A stretch of 36,019 nt of DNA from CAYRGG01 sp964423745 (lineage in GTDB: Bacteria > Pseudomonadota > Gammaproteobacteria > Competibacterales > Competibacteraceae), in NCBI GenBank assembly GCA_964423745.1, contig CAYRGG010000045.1, positions 1 through 36,019 of the forward strand, read 5' to 3'. Each line of letters starts with the position of its first letter. Positions within the stretch are counted from its first letter, which is position 1. A program made the position numbers and the translations under genes. Of the stretch, positions 1 through 7,151 are shown one piece after another. The notes below the pieces were generated by a model. That model was given only the letters and a program-made list of their open reading frames with translations, was not told the DNA's origin and ran no database searches.

Positions 1-52
1 CCATTCATAACTTTGAAATTGACCTAGCAAAGTGACTTTTTCAAGAGGTCTA
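1..52 (+). mobile_element. 3' end of an IS5-family element cut by the window edge
   Basis: The first bases in frame 3 encode IHNFEIDLAK and then a TGA at 33-35. This matches the C-terminal IYNFELAHG of the IS transposase that lies just downstream in the opposite orientation. The coding end is followed at 35-52 by an 18 bp sequence that differs at one position from the terminal inverted repeat of that second element. I read this as the right-hand end of another copy of a closely related IS5-type element whose body lies to the left of the window. A 35 bp AT-rich spacer (53-87) without recognisable content separates it from the next element. Short length limits confidence. Confidence 0.6.
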
Positions 53-87
53 ATAGATAATGTCAATCACAAGGATTACAGTATTAC

Positions 88-105
88 TAGACCTCTTGCA
101 AAAGT
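88..105. repeat. Left terminal inverted repeat of the IS element
   Basis: The sequence TAGACCTCTTGCAAAAGT is the exact reverse complement of bases 653-670. The transposase stop codon (TGA, 107-105 on the minus strand) shares base 105 with it. Confidence 0.85.
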
Positions 106-627
106 CAGCCATGCGCCAGTTCGAAGTTATAAATAGCGACGATGAGGTTGAGTCCCAGACCGAAGCGACGACGCCGATTGCGGTAGGGACGCGCCAGTAT
201 CCAAAAGACCTTGAGGCGACGGATGACCTGCTCCACCCTAACGCGCAACTGTGCCTGAGCGCGGTTAAGGGCGCGTTCAACAGGCGCCGGGGGGCGCTTC
301 TTGGTGGCTTTAAAAGGCAACACGGTCAGCCTATGCTGATGCTGAAGTCCCTGATAGCCCAAATCGGCCAGGACATGCACATCCTCGGGCAGGCGCGAGC
401 CAGCCTCTCGGCGCAGGGTCAGATCGCGGCAGCGTCCGGGGGCGTTGGCGGTGACCACGATACGTCCCGTGTGCCGCCTGATCAGCACTTCGCTTTTCAG
501 TGTATGGCGCTTGCGCTTGCCGCTGTAGAACGAGCGCTGTTTTTTTGGGTCGCTCCAGCGGTGTTTCGGTCGCATCCACCACAACCACCTTGAGGGTGCC
601 CGGCGTCTTAGAAAAAAGCCTCCTGGG
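105..627 (-). pseudogene. IS5-family DDE transposase, truncated and frameshifted
   Basis: Read on the minus strand, one frame gives VVVDATETPLERPKK and the next frame continues QRSFYSGKRKRHTLK, then DLGYQGL and VEQVIRRLKVFWIL. Together these are the catalytic C-terminal part of an IS5-type transposase, with the second Asp in the VVDATE motif and the Glu in the VEQVIRRLK region. The two frames meet at a run of seven A residues (complement of T540-546). Six A would restore a single frame, so a one-base insertion is the simplest cause. The required shift is +1, not the -1 typical of programmed IS frameshifting. The N-terminal portion is absent, because a TGA closes the frame at 628-630. Confidence 0.8.
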
Positions 628-652
628 TCAGGTACCCGGAGGCCAAATGCCT

Positions 653-670
653 ACTTTTGCAAGAGGTCTA
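653..670. repeat. Right terminal inverted repeat of the IS element
   Basis: The sequence ACTTTTGCAAGAGGTCTA is a perfect inverse of 88-105 and one mismatch away from 35-52, the end of the neighbouring partial element. Confidence 0.85.
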
Positions 671-698
671 ATAATAAATACTTGTTACCCGCTCATTG

Positions 699-1661
699 TT
701 AGACTAATGCGCCGCTACAGCTACTCCCCTGACCCGCTGTGCAACCATAGCAATGGTCAGCTACGCGAATGGCGTTACCCGTAAGATCCACGTCCAGCAA
801 TTCTTTGATATGGGTGCGGGGTCGACCGTTATGCTGTAATGGCAAACCCAGCATTTGGTTAAAGTCACAATCATAGACATAACCGTCCCATCCCACGCTT
901 AACAAATTCCGGCACATCACGGTGGCTAAATTTTCATAGCGATAGGCACTCTTTAATAAATCCATATAGGCTGCAAAATGCCCTCGAGAAATCAACATAC
1001 TACCGAAACGCTGTATGGGCATATTGGTTAGAGTAAAAAGGTGATTAAAAACGATACCATAGTGTTTTGACAGATGCGTTTTGTAATCGCTTTCCAAAGC
1101 CGCCTGGGGGGGAGGGAGATGAGGTCCTTGAGGATTAAAAACTAGACTTAGGGTCAAACCAGTTCCTTCGTAGCCATACCCCAATGAATTAAGGCGTTGT
1201 AAAGCCTGAATACTTGCCGTAAAAACGCCGTCGCCCCGTTGAGCGTCCACGTTCTCTTGCAAATAACAAGGCATTGAAGCCACAATTTCAACACCTTGGT
1301 CGGCTAAAAAAGCGGCCAAGTCTTCTTGACCCGCAACTTCTAAAATCGTGAGATTACAACGGTCGATTACCTTTAGACCCAATTGACGACTGGTCTCTGT
1401 GAGATACCGAAAATGGGGACTAAGCTCCGGGGCGCCGCCGGTTAAATCTATCGTATGAACTTTAGATAAACGGGCTAGCTGGATGACCTGATCCACTGTC
1501 TCCCGATCCATCATTTCCTTACGATTGGGACCGGCATTGACATGGCAGTGCAAACAAGCTTGATTACAGCGGTAACCTAAGTTAACTTGCAGAATTTCTA
1601 AAGGTTTGCGGCGCAGGGATGGAAAATCGGTTTGTTGCAATAAAGGTAGGGTCGCATGCAT
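699..1661 (-). CDS. arsS: Arsenosugar biosynthesis-type radical SAM protein ArsS
   Basis: A 320-residue radical SAM enzyme. The CxxxCxxC cluster motif that binds the SAM-cleaving 4Fe-4S centre is C32-C36-C39 (GYRCNQACLHCHVNAGP), followed by a TGGAPELSPHFR region typical of the family. The C-terminus carries CYGCTAGQGSSCSGAL, the Cys-rich signature of the ArsS/radical SAM-Cys-rich group. Family members add the adenosyl group of SAM to dimethylated arsenic on the way to arsenosugars. Length and both ends look complete. It stands alone: the methyltransferase arsM normally expected as a partner is not in the window, so the substrate here is inferred. The IS relic sits just behind its stop codon. 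Confidence 0.85.
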   Translation of the reverse strand: MHATLPLLQQTDFPSLRRKPLEILQVNLGYRCNQACLHCHVNAGPNRKEMMDRETVDQVIQLARLSKVHTIDLTGGAPELSPHFRYLTETSRQLGLKVIDRCNLTILEVAGQEDLAAFLADQGVEIVASMPCYLQENVDAQRGDGVFTASIQALQRLNSLGYGYEGTGLTLSLVFNPQGPHLPPPQAALESDYKTHLSKHYGIVFNHLFTLTNMPIQRFGSMLISRGHFAAYMDLLKSAYRYENLATVMCRNLLSVGWDGYVYDCDFNQMLGLPLQHNGRPRTHIKELLDVDLTGNAIRVADHCYGCTAGQGSSCSGALV

Positions 1662-1712
1662 AGTAATTCAGAAATAGCTTAGCGGTTGTTTATCTAGCGT
1701 TTTTAAAACTGG

Positions 1713-1732
1713 ATCCCCGCCTGTGCGGGGAT
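1713..1732. repeat. Dispersed hairpin, ATCCCCGC-CTGT-GCGGGGAT
   Basis: A perfect 8 bp stem with a CTGT loop sits inside the longer string CTGGATCCCCGCCTGTGCGG, followed by GGATGACGG. Palindromes of this form recur between genes in many proteobacterial genomes. It lies between arsS and the upstream small gene and has no proper T-tract, so it is better described as an intergenic repeat than a terminator. Confidence 0.6.
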
Positions 1733-1815
1733 GACGGCAACTAGACGGTGCTGTAAAACCAAACATACGTAGACAAAGCCTATCTAGATGCAAGCAAGTA
1801 GTTAGATTACATTTT

Positions 1816-2028
1816 CTAAAATAGCAGATCCTGCCAAACAGGATCATCCGGATTTTCCCGCACCCGATTATTATCTTCTCGTTGGTTTGTCGAACGAGGC
1901 CGCTGCTCTACTGGATGAAGAGCCAGATGGTTTTTTACCTCTAGATAGCCGATATAGGCAAGCACTTCTTGGGCTAACTCTTCTGGTAATTGCTGTACTT
2001 TCAGATAAATTTTTTCGGCGATATGCAT
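1816..2028 (-). CDS. DUF2281-like small protein, possible orphan antitoxin
   Basis: A 70-residue protein. The first 35 residues (EKIYLKVQQLPEELAQEVLA, then YIGYLEVK) follow the pattern of DUF2281 proteins: a charged helix, LPEEL, then a second helix ending in YLE. The remainder is polar and ends in DDPVWQDLLF. DUF2281 proteins are often small antitoxin-like partners of PIN-type toxins, but no toxin gene lies next to this one on either side. The ATG has no convincing Shine-Dalgarno sequence. The family assignment rests on pattern recognition; function is unproven. Confidence 0.55.
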   Translation of the reverse strand: MHIAEKIYLKVQQLPEELAQEVLAYIGYLEVKNHLALHPVEQRPRSTNQREDNNRVRENPDDPVWQDLLF

Positions 2029-2095
2029 AAGTTAGGTGAGGAATACGCTGTATTTAATGATGGCAGCACTTCTCTGAAAAAACACCCTAACCAAT

Positions 2096-2446
2096 TTAGC
2101 GTTGCAACATGGACAACAGAAGAGGAACAGGCAACAACTCCACTGGTGCAACACCAAGCAATCGAGACACTACATTAGGTTGGGATTGCGGGTTGAGCCG
2201 GGCGACAAGTCGTTTTGCCACCCGAAACTCAATAGCCAAATCCGTTTGTTTCAAACCGTTATGCAGTTTACTAATTGATGATTCCCGATTTGCGCGATTG
2301 GGAAACTGACGTTTGACAAGGGCACGACTGGTCCAAAAGTCAGGAAAATCCACGGTGATGATTTCATCTTCAGCACTCACCGATATGGTCTCACCCCTAT
2401 CCGATAACACTGAAAGTTGCGCAAATACATTCAGTGGCGTATTCAT
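2096..2446 (-). CDS. Unrecognised 116-residue protein, coupled to upstream gene
   Basis: I do not recognise the family. The start is set at the ATG at 2446 because GGAGGGG lies 11 bases before it and overlaps the stop of the preceding gene; a longer TTG-start reading is less likely. The product begins MNTPLNVFAQLSVLSDRGET, has an acidic beta-rich-looking first half, a basic middle (KRQFPNRANRESS), and a strongly hydrophobic, proline-containing tail (LLGVAPVELLPVPLLLSML). The tail could insert in or lie on a membrane. It is translationally coupled to the 68-residue gene, so the two products probably act together. Confidence 0.6.
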   Translation of the reverse strand: MNTPLNVFAQLSVLSDRGETISVSAEDEIITVDFPDFWTSRALVKRQFPNRANRESSISKLHNGLKQTDLAIEFRVAKRLVARLNPQSQPNVVSRLLGVAPVELLPVPLLLSMLQR

Positions 2447-2451
2447 GGGCG

Positions 2452-2658
2452 TCAAGCCCCTCCATTCAAATCTCGGGTACGGATTTTTAGGATCCCATTC
2501 AACTTCCAAACCGCATGGGAGGCACCATCTGCTGTACCACTAGGAACACTGACTTCCATATTTTCAAATTCATAGGTAATTTCAGCGCCGCGTCCTGTCA
2601 ACTTATCGTATAAGTCGATAGCAAGTTCGGGCCAAGTGGTATGAGGTGTTTCTGACAT
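2452..2658 (-). CDS. Unrecognised 68-residue protein
   Basis: A small soluble-looking protein beginning MSETPHTTWPELAIDLYDKL and containing GRGAEITYEFENMEVSVPS and HAVWKLNGILKIRTRD. An AGGAGA Shine-Dalgarno sequence sits seven bases before the ATG, so it is a credible real gene. Its stop lies five bases before the ATG of the next gene, whose ribosome site is inside this one. Alternating hydrophobic residues in the second half suggest a small beta-sheet fold. I cannot name a family or function. A frameshift joining it to the next gene was considered and is not required. Confidence 0.6.
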   Translation of the reverse strand: MSETPHTTWPELAIDLYDKLTGRGAEITYEFENMEVSVPSGTADGASHAVWKLNGILKIRTRDLNGGA

Positions 2659-2772
2659 TTATTGTCTCCTTTTGTTTTCAAATAGAAAGACGCTTTAGGG
2701 CGTCGGTGGTTGTTTACAACTAAAAATCTGTGCCGGAAATATAGCCGCAAACCTATAACGGGTCAAATGACA

Positions 2773-5682
2773 TTAAATGACCTGTGTTTCAAAGTCTTTT
2801 AATTTGGCCAGGGTATTAGGGTTACTGATCACTGCACAACTGGCTTGACTGGGTTGTAGATAGGTATCAGCCACCCGGTGTAGATCCTCAAAAGTGACTT
2901 GTAAAACCCGTTGACGGTATACGCGGCGCTGTGTGGGGGTGCGTCCAAACAATTCTCCAAAAAAAGCGCTGATGGCTTCACCTGCGGGGGAACCAGGACG
3001 GTCAATACTAGAGATAATCCCCAAAATAGCCTCTTCCAAAACCTGGGCTGGATGTTTCGTTTCCCGAAACCAGGTCAAAGCGGCGTCGAAATCCACTAAC
3101 GTTTCCTCAAGGCGCGGATCTCGGTAGGAAAAGAAACGAAAAGCACCACTGTCTGGTTGATAACTAGCGCCCGCTCCATAGGCGCCGCCTTGCTCGCGAA
3201 TCGCCCGATGCAAATAACCATTGCGTAGACATTCCCCCAATACCTGCAGGGCTGCGGCATCGGAATGGTTTTGGGGAACAGTGGGATAAGCCTTTGCGCA
3301 AAAATTAACTTGTGTACTGGTACTCCAGGCTTGTTGTATACGAATCGCGACAGGATCGAGCGTGAGCTCTGGTGGAGGAGTTACAGATGGAGGATAGCTT
3401 TGCCAAGTCTCAGTCAATACAGACGCGATGGCATCTTGTTGTTCAGCCTCGCTCACGGATAAGATCTGGCAAGGCGCTGTCTTAATAATTTTGTGCAACT
3501 GGGCAAGCTGATCAGCAAACTCGGCCAAAGCCATCTCTTCAGCAAGGTGCTCATCCAAGGTTTTTAAGGTCTGCAAACCTTGTAAACCGTCCCAACGGTG
3601 ACTTAATGCCGCCGCGGGACTAAGCCCTGCGCCGGCGGCAACCATAGCCAGTAAATGGCCATGATCCACCACACCCTCTTCCCGACTCGCGCGCAGTTGC
3701 GCAATCAGTTCCCGTAACCGGGGCAGTTCATCAAAACGGGCTGTGTGGAGGGTTTCCAAAAGTATCTGGGCCAAGGGAGCATGATGACGGGCAAGGGCTT
3801 TACCCGCGATAACCATAATGCCGCGGGTTTTTTGTACATCGTCGATGCTGCCCCGCACTAAACAACGAGCGCTAACGCCACCGGTCACAGCGGCTTGATG
3901 GGCTTGGGTGGTTAAATAATCCCGCTCGGCGCTGCCCACCTCTGTTAAACAGGCACAATAAAGAGGCAATAAATCCAGTTGTTTTTGGTCTAAAGCGGGC
4001 AAATCCAGCACTAATTGCTGATAGACCATGCCATTGGTGCCTTGGGCATACCAAGTCACGGGTCTTTGACCGATGGCGCGACACTCACCTTGGGGAATTT
4101 TAACGTCTGCAGGGACATCTTCCAAAGTGACCCGTGGTAATAGTTCAGGGTCGTCTTGCATTCCTTGGCGCTCCGCTAGCGCTTGCGTATGGTTCACCAC
4201 TCGTTGCTTATCATCCACTGTCATATGCTTTGCTAAGCTCCGCAGACGCTGGCGCTCTAACTCATCATGGCGGTCGCTCAGTGTCCTATCCGGGGCCATC
4301 ACTAAGCGCACCCGATGGGGATTATCCAGCAATAGATTGCGTGCCAACTGCTTGATAAAGTCTGGGTCCTGCATATCTTGGCGCAATCTTTCCAACAACG
4401 GATCGATATCCAAAGCGGCAACTGGATCGCCCTTATGAAGCGCAGGCGTTAAAGCTTCCAACAAAAGATGCAGACCGTAGGGAAAACCATCTCCGGTAAT
4501 TTCTCGCTGGCTAAGCTCCAACTGATGAAACGCCGAATCAATGACCTCGTGAGCAACACCCTGCTCAGCCACCTCAGTAATGACCGACAGAATCAATGCA
4601 TCGACCGCCTCGGCTTGATCAGGATTAGAACCTTCCAAACCGCAGACAAAAGTCATTTCTCGGGTGGCGGGATCAAAACCACAGAGCGGCGATGGCCCTG
4701 TACCTAATCCACAGGTTTCCAATGCATGGCGCAGGAGTGAACTGCTGTTATCTAATAAGATGTCACTGAAAATCCGGGCTTGCAGTAACCCATAAGGATC
4801 AGTCACATGACCCAGCAACCACCCCATGACAATATGGGTTTTATCCCGGGGATCTTCGTCTGCCTCTAAGGGATAGACCGCTTGGACATTTATAGGGGCC
4901 ACTAAACGTTGCTCATCGGGCACAGCGAGATCTAGCGGTAAGGCTGCAAACTTATAAAGCACTTGATCTTGAAAACGCTTTTGATGAGCTGCAGCAGGTA
5001 TATTGCCGTAGGTCATGAATACCGAATTGGAAGGATGATAGTGACGGGCGTGAAAGGCTTTCAGTTGCTCATAGGTTAACTTTGGAATGTCCTCGGGATC
5101 ACCACCACTGTTATAGTGGTAAGTGGTGGTGGGAAATAGATGGGATTGTAGAGTTTGCGCTAAGCGTTGAATCGGCGAACTCATGGCGCCTTTCATCTCG
5201 TTGAAAACAACGCCCTTGTAAACAAGCTCTGAGTTCGGATTATGGGTTTCAGCAAATTCCAACCGATGCCCCTCCTGGGCAAAATCCAGCTCATTAAGCA
5301 AAGGAAAAAACGCAGCATCTAGATAGACATCCAGCAGATTATTAAAGTCCTTGGGGTTTTGACTGGCAAATGGATAAGCAGTCCAGTCGCTACTGGTGAA
5401 GGCGTTCATAAAGGTACTCAAGGAACGCCGCGTCATCATAAAAAAGGGATCCCGCACAGGATAAGACTGACTACCACACAGGGCTGTGTGCTCCAATATA
5501 TGAGCCACGCCCGTGGAATCCTGAGGCACCGTCAAAAAAGCCACCAGAAAGGCATTGTGCTGATCATCTGCAGCCAAGTGCAGATGGCGAGCGCCAGTGA
5601 TCCCATGGCGGTATTCTTCGAACTGCACATTCAGAGCTGTAATGGGATAGGTACGGATTACATCAAATGGAGGCTGATTCAT
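2773..5682 (-). CDS. PreP-like M16C zinc metalloprotease (insulinase superfamily)
   Basis: A protein of about 970 residues, the usual size for presequence-protease-type M16C enzymes, in which two M16 halves close around short peptides. Counting from an upstream TTG (5697) the inverted zinc motif is HILEH (residues 66-70), and the distal zinc Glu is in GVVFNEMKGAMS (about E167). The second half holds the inactive-domain hallmarks, for example AIREQGGAYGAG near the C-terminus. I start at the internal ATG at 5682; neither start has a clear Shine-Dalgarno sequence. Family members degrade signal peptides and other short unfolded peptides. No signal peptide is evident, so it is likely cytoplasmic. 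It is flanked by unrelated genes and appears monocistronic. Confidence 0.85.
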   Translation of the reverse strand: MNQPPFDVIRTYPITALNVQFEEYRHGITGARHLHLAADDQHNAFLVAFLTVPQDSTGVAHILEHTALCGSQSYPVRDPFFMMTRRSLSTFMNAFTSSDWTAYPFASQNPKDFNNLLDVYLDAAFFPLLNELDFAQEGHRLEFAETHNPNSELVYKGVVFNEMKGAMSSPIQRLAQTLQSHLFPTTTYHYNSGGDPEDIPKLTYEQLKAFHARHYHPSNSVFMTYGNIPAAAHQKRFQDQVLYKFAALPLDLAVPDEQRLVAPINVQAVYPLEADEDPRDKTHIVMGWLLGHVTDPYGLLQARIFSDILLDNSSSLLRHALETCGLGTGPSPLCGFDPATREMTFVCGLEGSNPDQAEAVDALILSVITEVAEQGVAHEVIDSAFHQLELSQREITGDGFPYGLHLLLEALTPALHKGDPVAALDIDPLLERLRQDMQDPDFIKQLARNLLLDNPHRVRLVMAPDRTLSDRHDELERQRLRSLAKHMTVDDKQRVVNHTQALAERQGMQDDPELLPRVTLEDVPADVKIPQGECRAIGQRPVTWYAQGTNGMVYQQLVLDLPALDQKQLDLLPLYCACLTEVGSAERDYLTTQAHQAAVTGGVSARCLVRGSIDDVQKTRGIMVIAGKALARHHAPLAQILLETLHTARFDELPRLRELIAQLRASREEGVVDHGHLLAMVAAGAGLSPAAALSHRWDGLQGLQTLKTLDEHLAEEMALAEFADQLAQLHKIIKTAPCQILSVSEAEQQDAIASVLTETWQSYPPSVTPPPELTLDPVAIRIQQAWSTSTQVNFCAKAYPTVPQNHSDAAALQVLGECLRNGYLHRAIREQGGAYGAGASYQPDSGAFRFFSYRDPRLEETLVDFDAALTWFRETKHPAQVLEEAILGIISSIDRPGSPAGEAISAFFGELFGRTPTQRRVYRQRVLQVTFEDLHRVADTYLQPSQASCAVISNPNTLAKLKDFETQVI

Positions 5683-5890
5683 GAGTGATTTGAACAACTA
5701 TGGTGGCAAATAAACCAGTAAATTTTCATCAAAGAATCAAAATTAATGGTGAATGGTATAATAAGTTACCCAAGTACTTACTACGACGGTTCTAAATTAT
5801 AAAATCATAAGACCGTGAGTAAATGATACCGTTCGCTTTAAAAATAGCTTTCCATATATATGCTATATGGCCAATCCATTGCTCAATCTA

Positions 5891-6955
5891 TCAAACTGCG
5901 CCTTGCCCTGTAGTTGCCTTACTAACCCTATTTTGCGACTTCTCCGCTTCGTCATAATGTTGCATATACCAATCGACGGTTTTAGCAATTCCGCTTTGGA
6001 AAGTTTCCTGGGGAGAATACTGCAAAGATGTGGCTATTTTTGTGTCATCGATGGCATAGCGCCAATCATGGCCAGGTCGATCAGTGACAAAACTGATCAA
6101 ACGCTCGTGGGGAGCATGCTGGGGGCGCCGCTCATCCATGAGTGTGCAAATGATTTTAGCGATGGTTATGTTAGCCATTTCGTTGCGGCCACCGATATTG
6201 TAGGTCACTCCCGGCTGACCTTGACGCAGCACCGTCTCAATACCCCGGCAGTGATCTTCTACATAGAGCCAATCCCGAATATTGCTACCATCACCATAGA
6301 CGGGAACAGATTGCTGCTGGAAACAGGAACGAATGACTGTAGGGATAAATTTCTCAGCATGTTGATAGGGACCATAGTTGTTGGAGCAGTTGGTTGTAGT
6401 AACGGGCAACCCATAGGTATGAAAATAGGCTCTGACAAGATGATCAGAGCCTGCTTTTGATGCGGAATAAGGCGAATTGGGAGCATAGGGCGTAGTTTCA
6501 GTAAAAGCCGGATCCACCTTGGTTAGGGTCCCATAGACCTCATCGGTAGAAATATGATGAAACCGCACCTGCGTAAGATCAAAAGTCTCTAGCCAAAACT
6601 GACGCGCCGCTTCTAATAGGGTAAAGGTGCCGATAACGTTCGTTTGGACAAAGGCGGCAGGACCGCTGATGGAGCGATCCACATGGCTTTCAGCAGCAAA
6701 ATGGACAATGGTATCGATTTGATATTCCCTGAGTAGCCGATCCACAAGATCACGATCGCAAATATTACCTTGCACAAAAGTGTGACGATCGGGATCTGGA
6801 AGTCCGGCCAGGTTTTCCAAGGAACCGGCATAGGTCAAGAGATCTAAGTTAACAACATGTACTTGATCATCCGTACCCAGCAGATGGCGGACAAAATTGC
6901 AGCCGATAAAACCAGCGCCACCGGTAACTAAAACATTCTTTAGACAAAATTCCAT
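5891..6955 (-). CDS. rfbB: dTDP-glucose 4,6-dehydratase
   Basis: An extended short-chain dehydrogenase of 354 residues that converts dTDP-glucose to dTDP-4-keto-6-deoxyglucose, the second step toward dTDP-rhamnose and other deoxysugars of LPS. Visible marks are the NAD-binding TGGAGFIG (11-18), the catalytic T137-D138-E139 in HISTDEVYG, and Y163-x3-K167 in YSASKAGSDH. RSISGPAAFVQTN and the NNYGPYQHAEKFIPT segment are typical of RfbB. The other dTDP-rhamnose genes (rfbA, rfbC, rfbD) are not adjacent, so this gene stands alone. The flanking gaps (5698-5890 and 6956-7151) hold nothing I recognise. Confidence 0.92.
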   Translation of the reverse strand: MEFCLKNVLVTGGAGFIGCNFVRHLLGTDDQVHVVNLDLLTYAGSLENLAGLPDPDRHTFVQGNICDRDLVDRLLREYQIDTIVHFAAESHVDRSISGPAAFVQTNVIGTFTLLEAARQFWLETFDLTQVRFHHISTDEVYGTLTKVDPAFTETTPYAPNSPYSASKAGSDHLVRAYFHTYGLPVTTTNCSNNYGPYQHAEKFIPTVIRSCFQQQSVPVYGDGSNIRDWLYVEDHCRGIETVLRQGQPGVTYNIGGRNEMANITIAKIICTLMDERRPQHAPHERLISFVTDRPGHDWRYAIDDTKIATSLQYSPQETFQSGIAKTVDWYMQHYDEAEKSQNRVSKATTGQGAV

Positions 6956-7151
6956 TCTTGGCTCATTATGTTAATTGATCGCTTAGCGAACCATAAGAAA
7001 CTTATGGGTGGAAAGGCTAGCAAGGTCATTTTCTCAGTAACAGACAGAGCTACGGCTCCCTTTTTTTTAACCTTCCCAGCGCCTGGTCGGTACGCTACAA
7101 GTATTTCTAAGTTTATTTAACCAAACAAGCGTTAACAATTGTGAACCTGTT

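Larger units (their letters stand above)
88..670 (-). mobile_element. Internally deleted IS5-family insertion sequence
   Basis: The element is bounded by perfect 18 bp inverted repeats at 88-105 and 653-670, and a TA dinucleotide forms the outermost pair. It carries only the C-terminal part of a DDE transposase on the minus strand. At 583 bp it is well below the roughly 0.8-0.9 kb usual for this family, and the missing part is the N-terminal half of the transposase. It ends 29 bp from the arsS stop codon. Together with the frameshift described for the transposase, this is a non-autonomous relic, though its intact ends could in principle still be mobilised by a full-length relative. Confidence 0.8.

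Noticed and set aside
1713..1732. Intrinsic terminator for the DUF2281-like gene
   Set aside because: The stem is good, but only a broken TTTT run follows at a distance; it matches a dispersed intergenic repeat better.
2096..2658. A single gene broken by a frameshift
   Set aside because: Each part has its own start signal, the second a GGAGGGG before its ATG, and the short overlap is normal for coupled genes.
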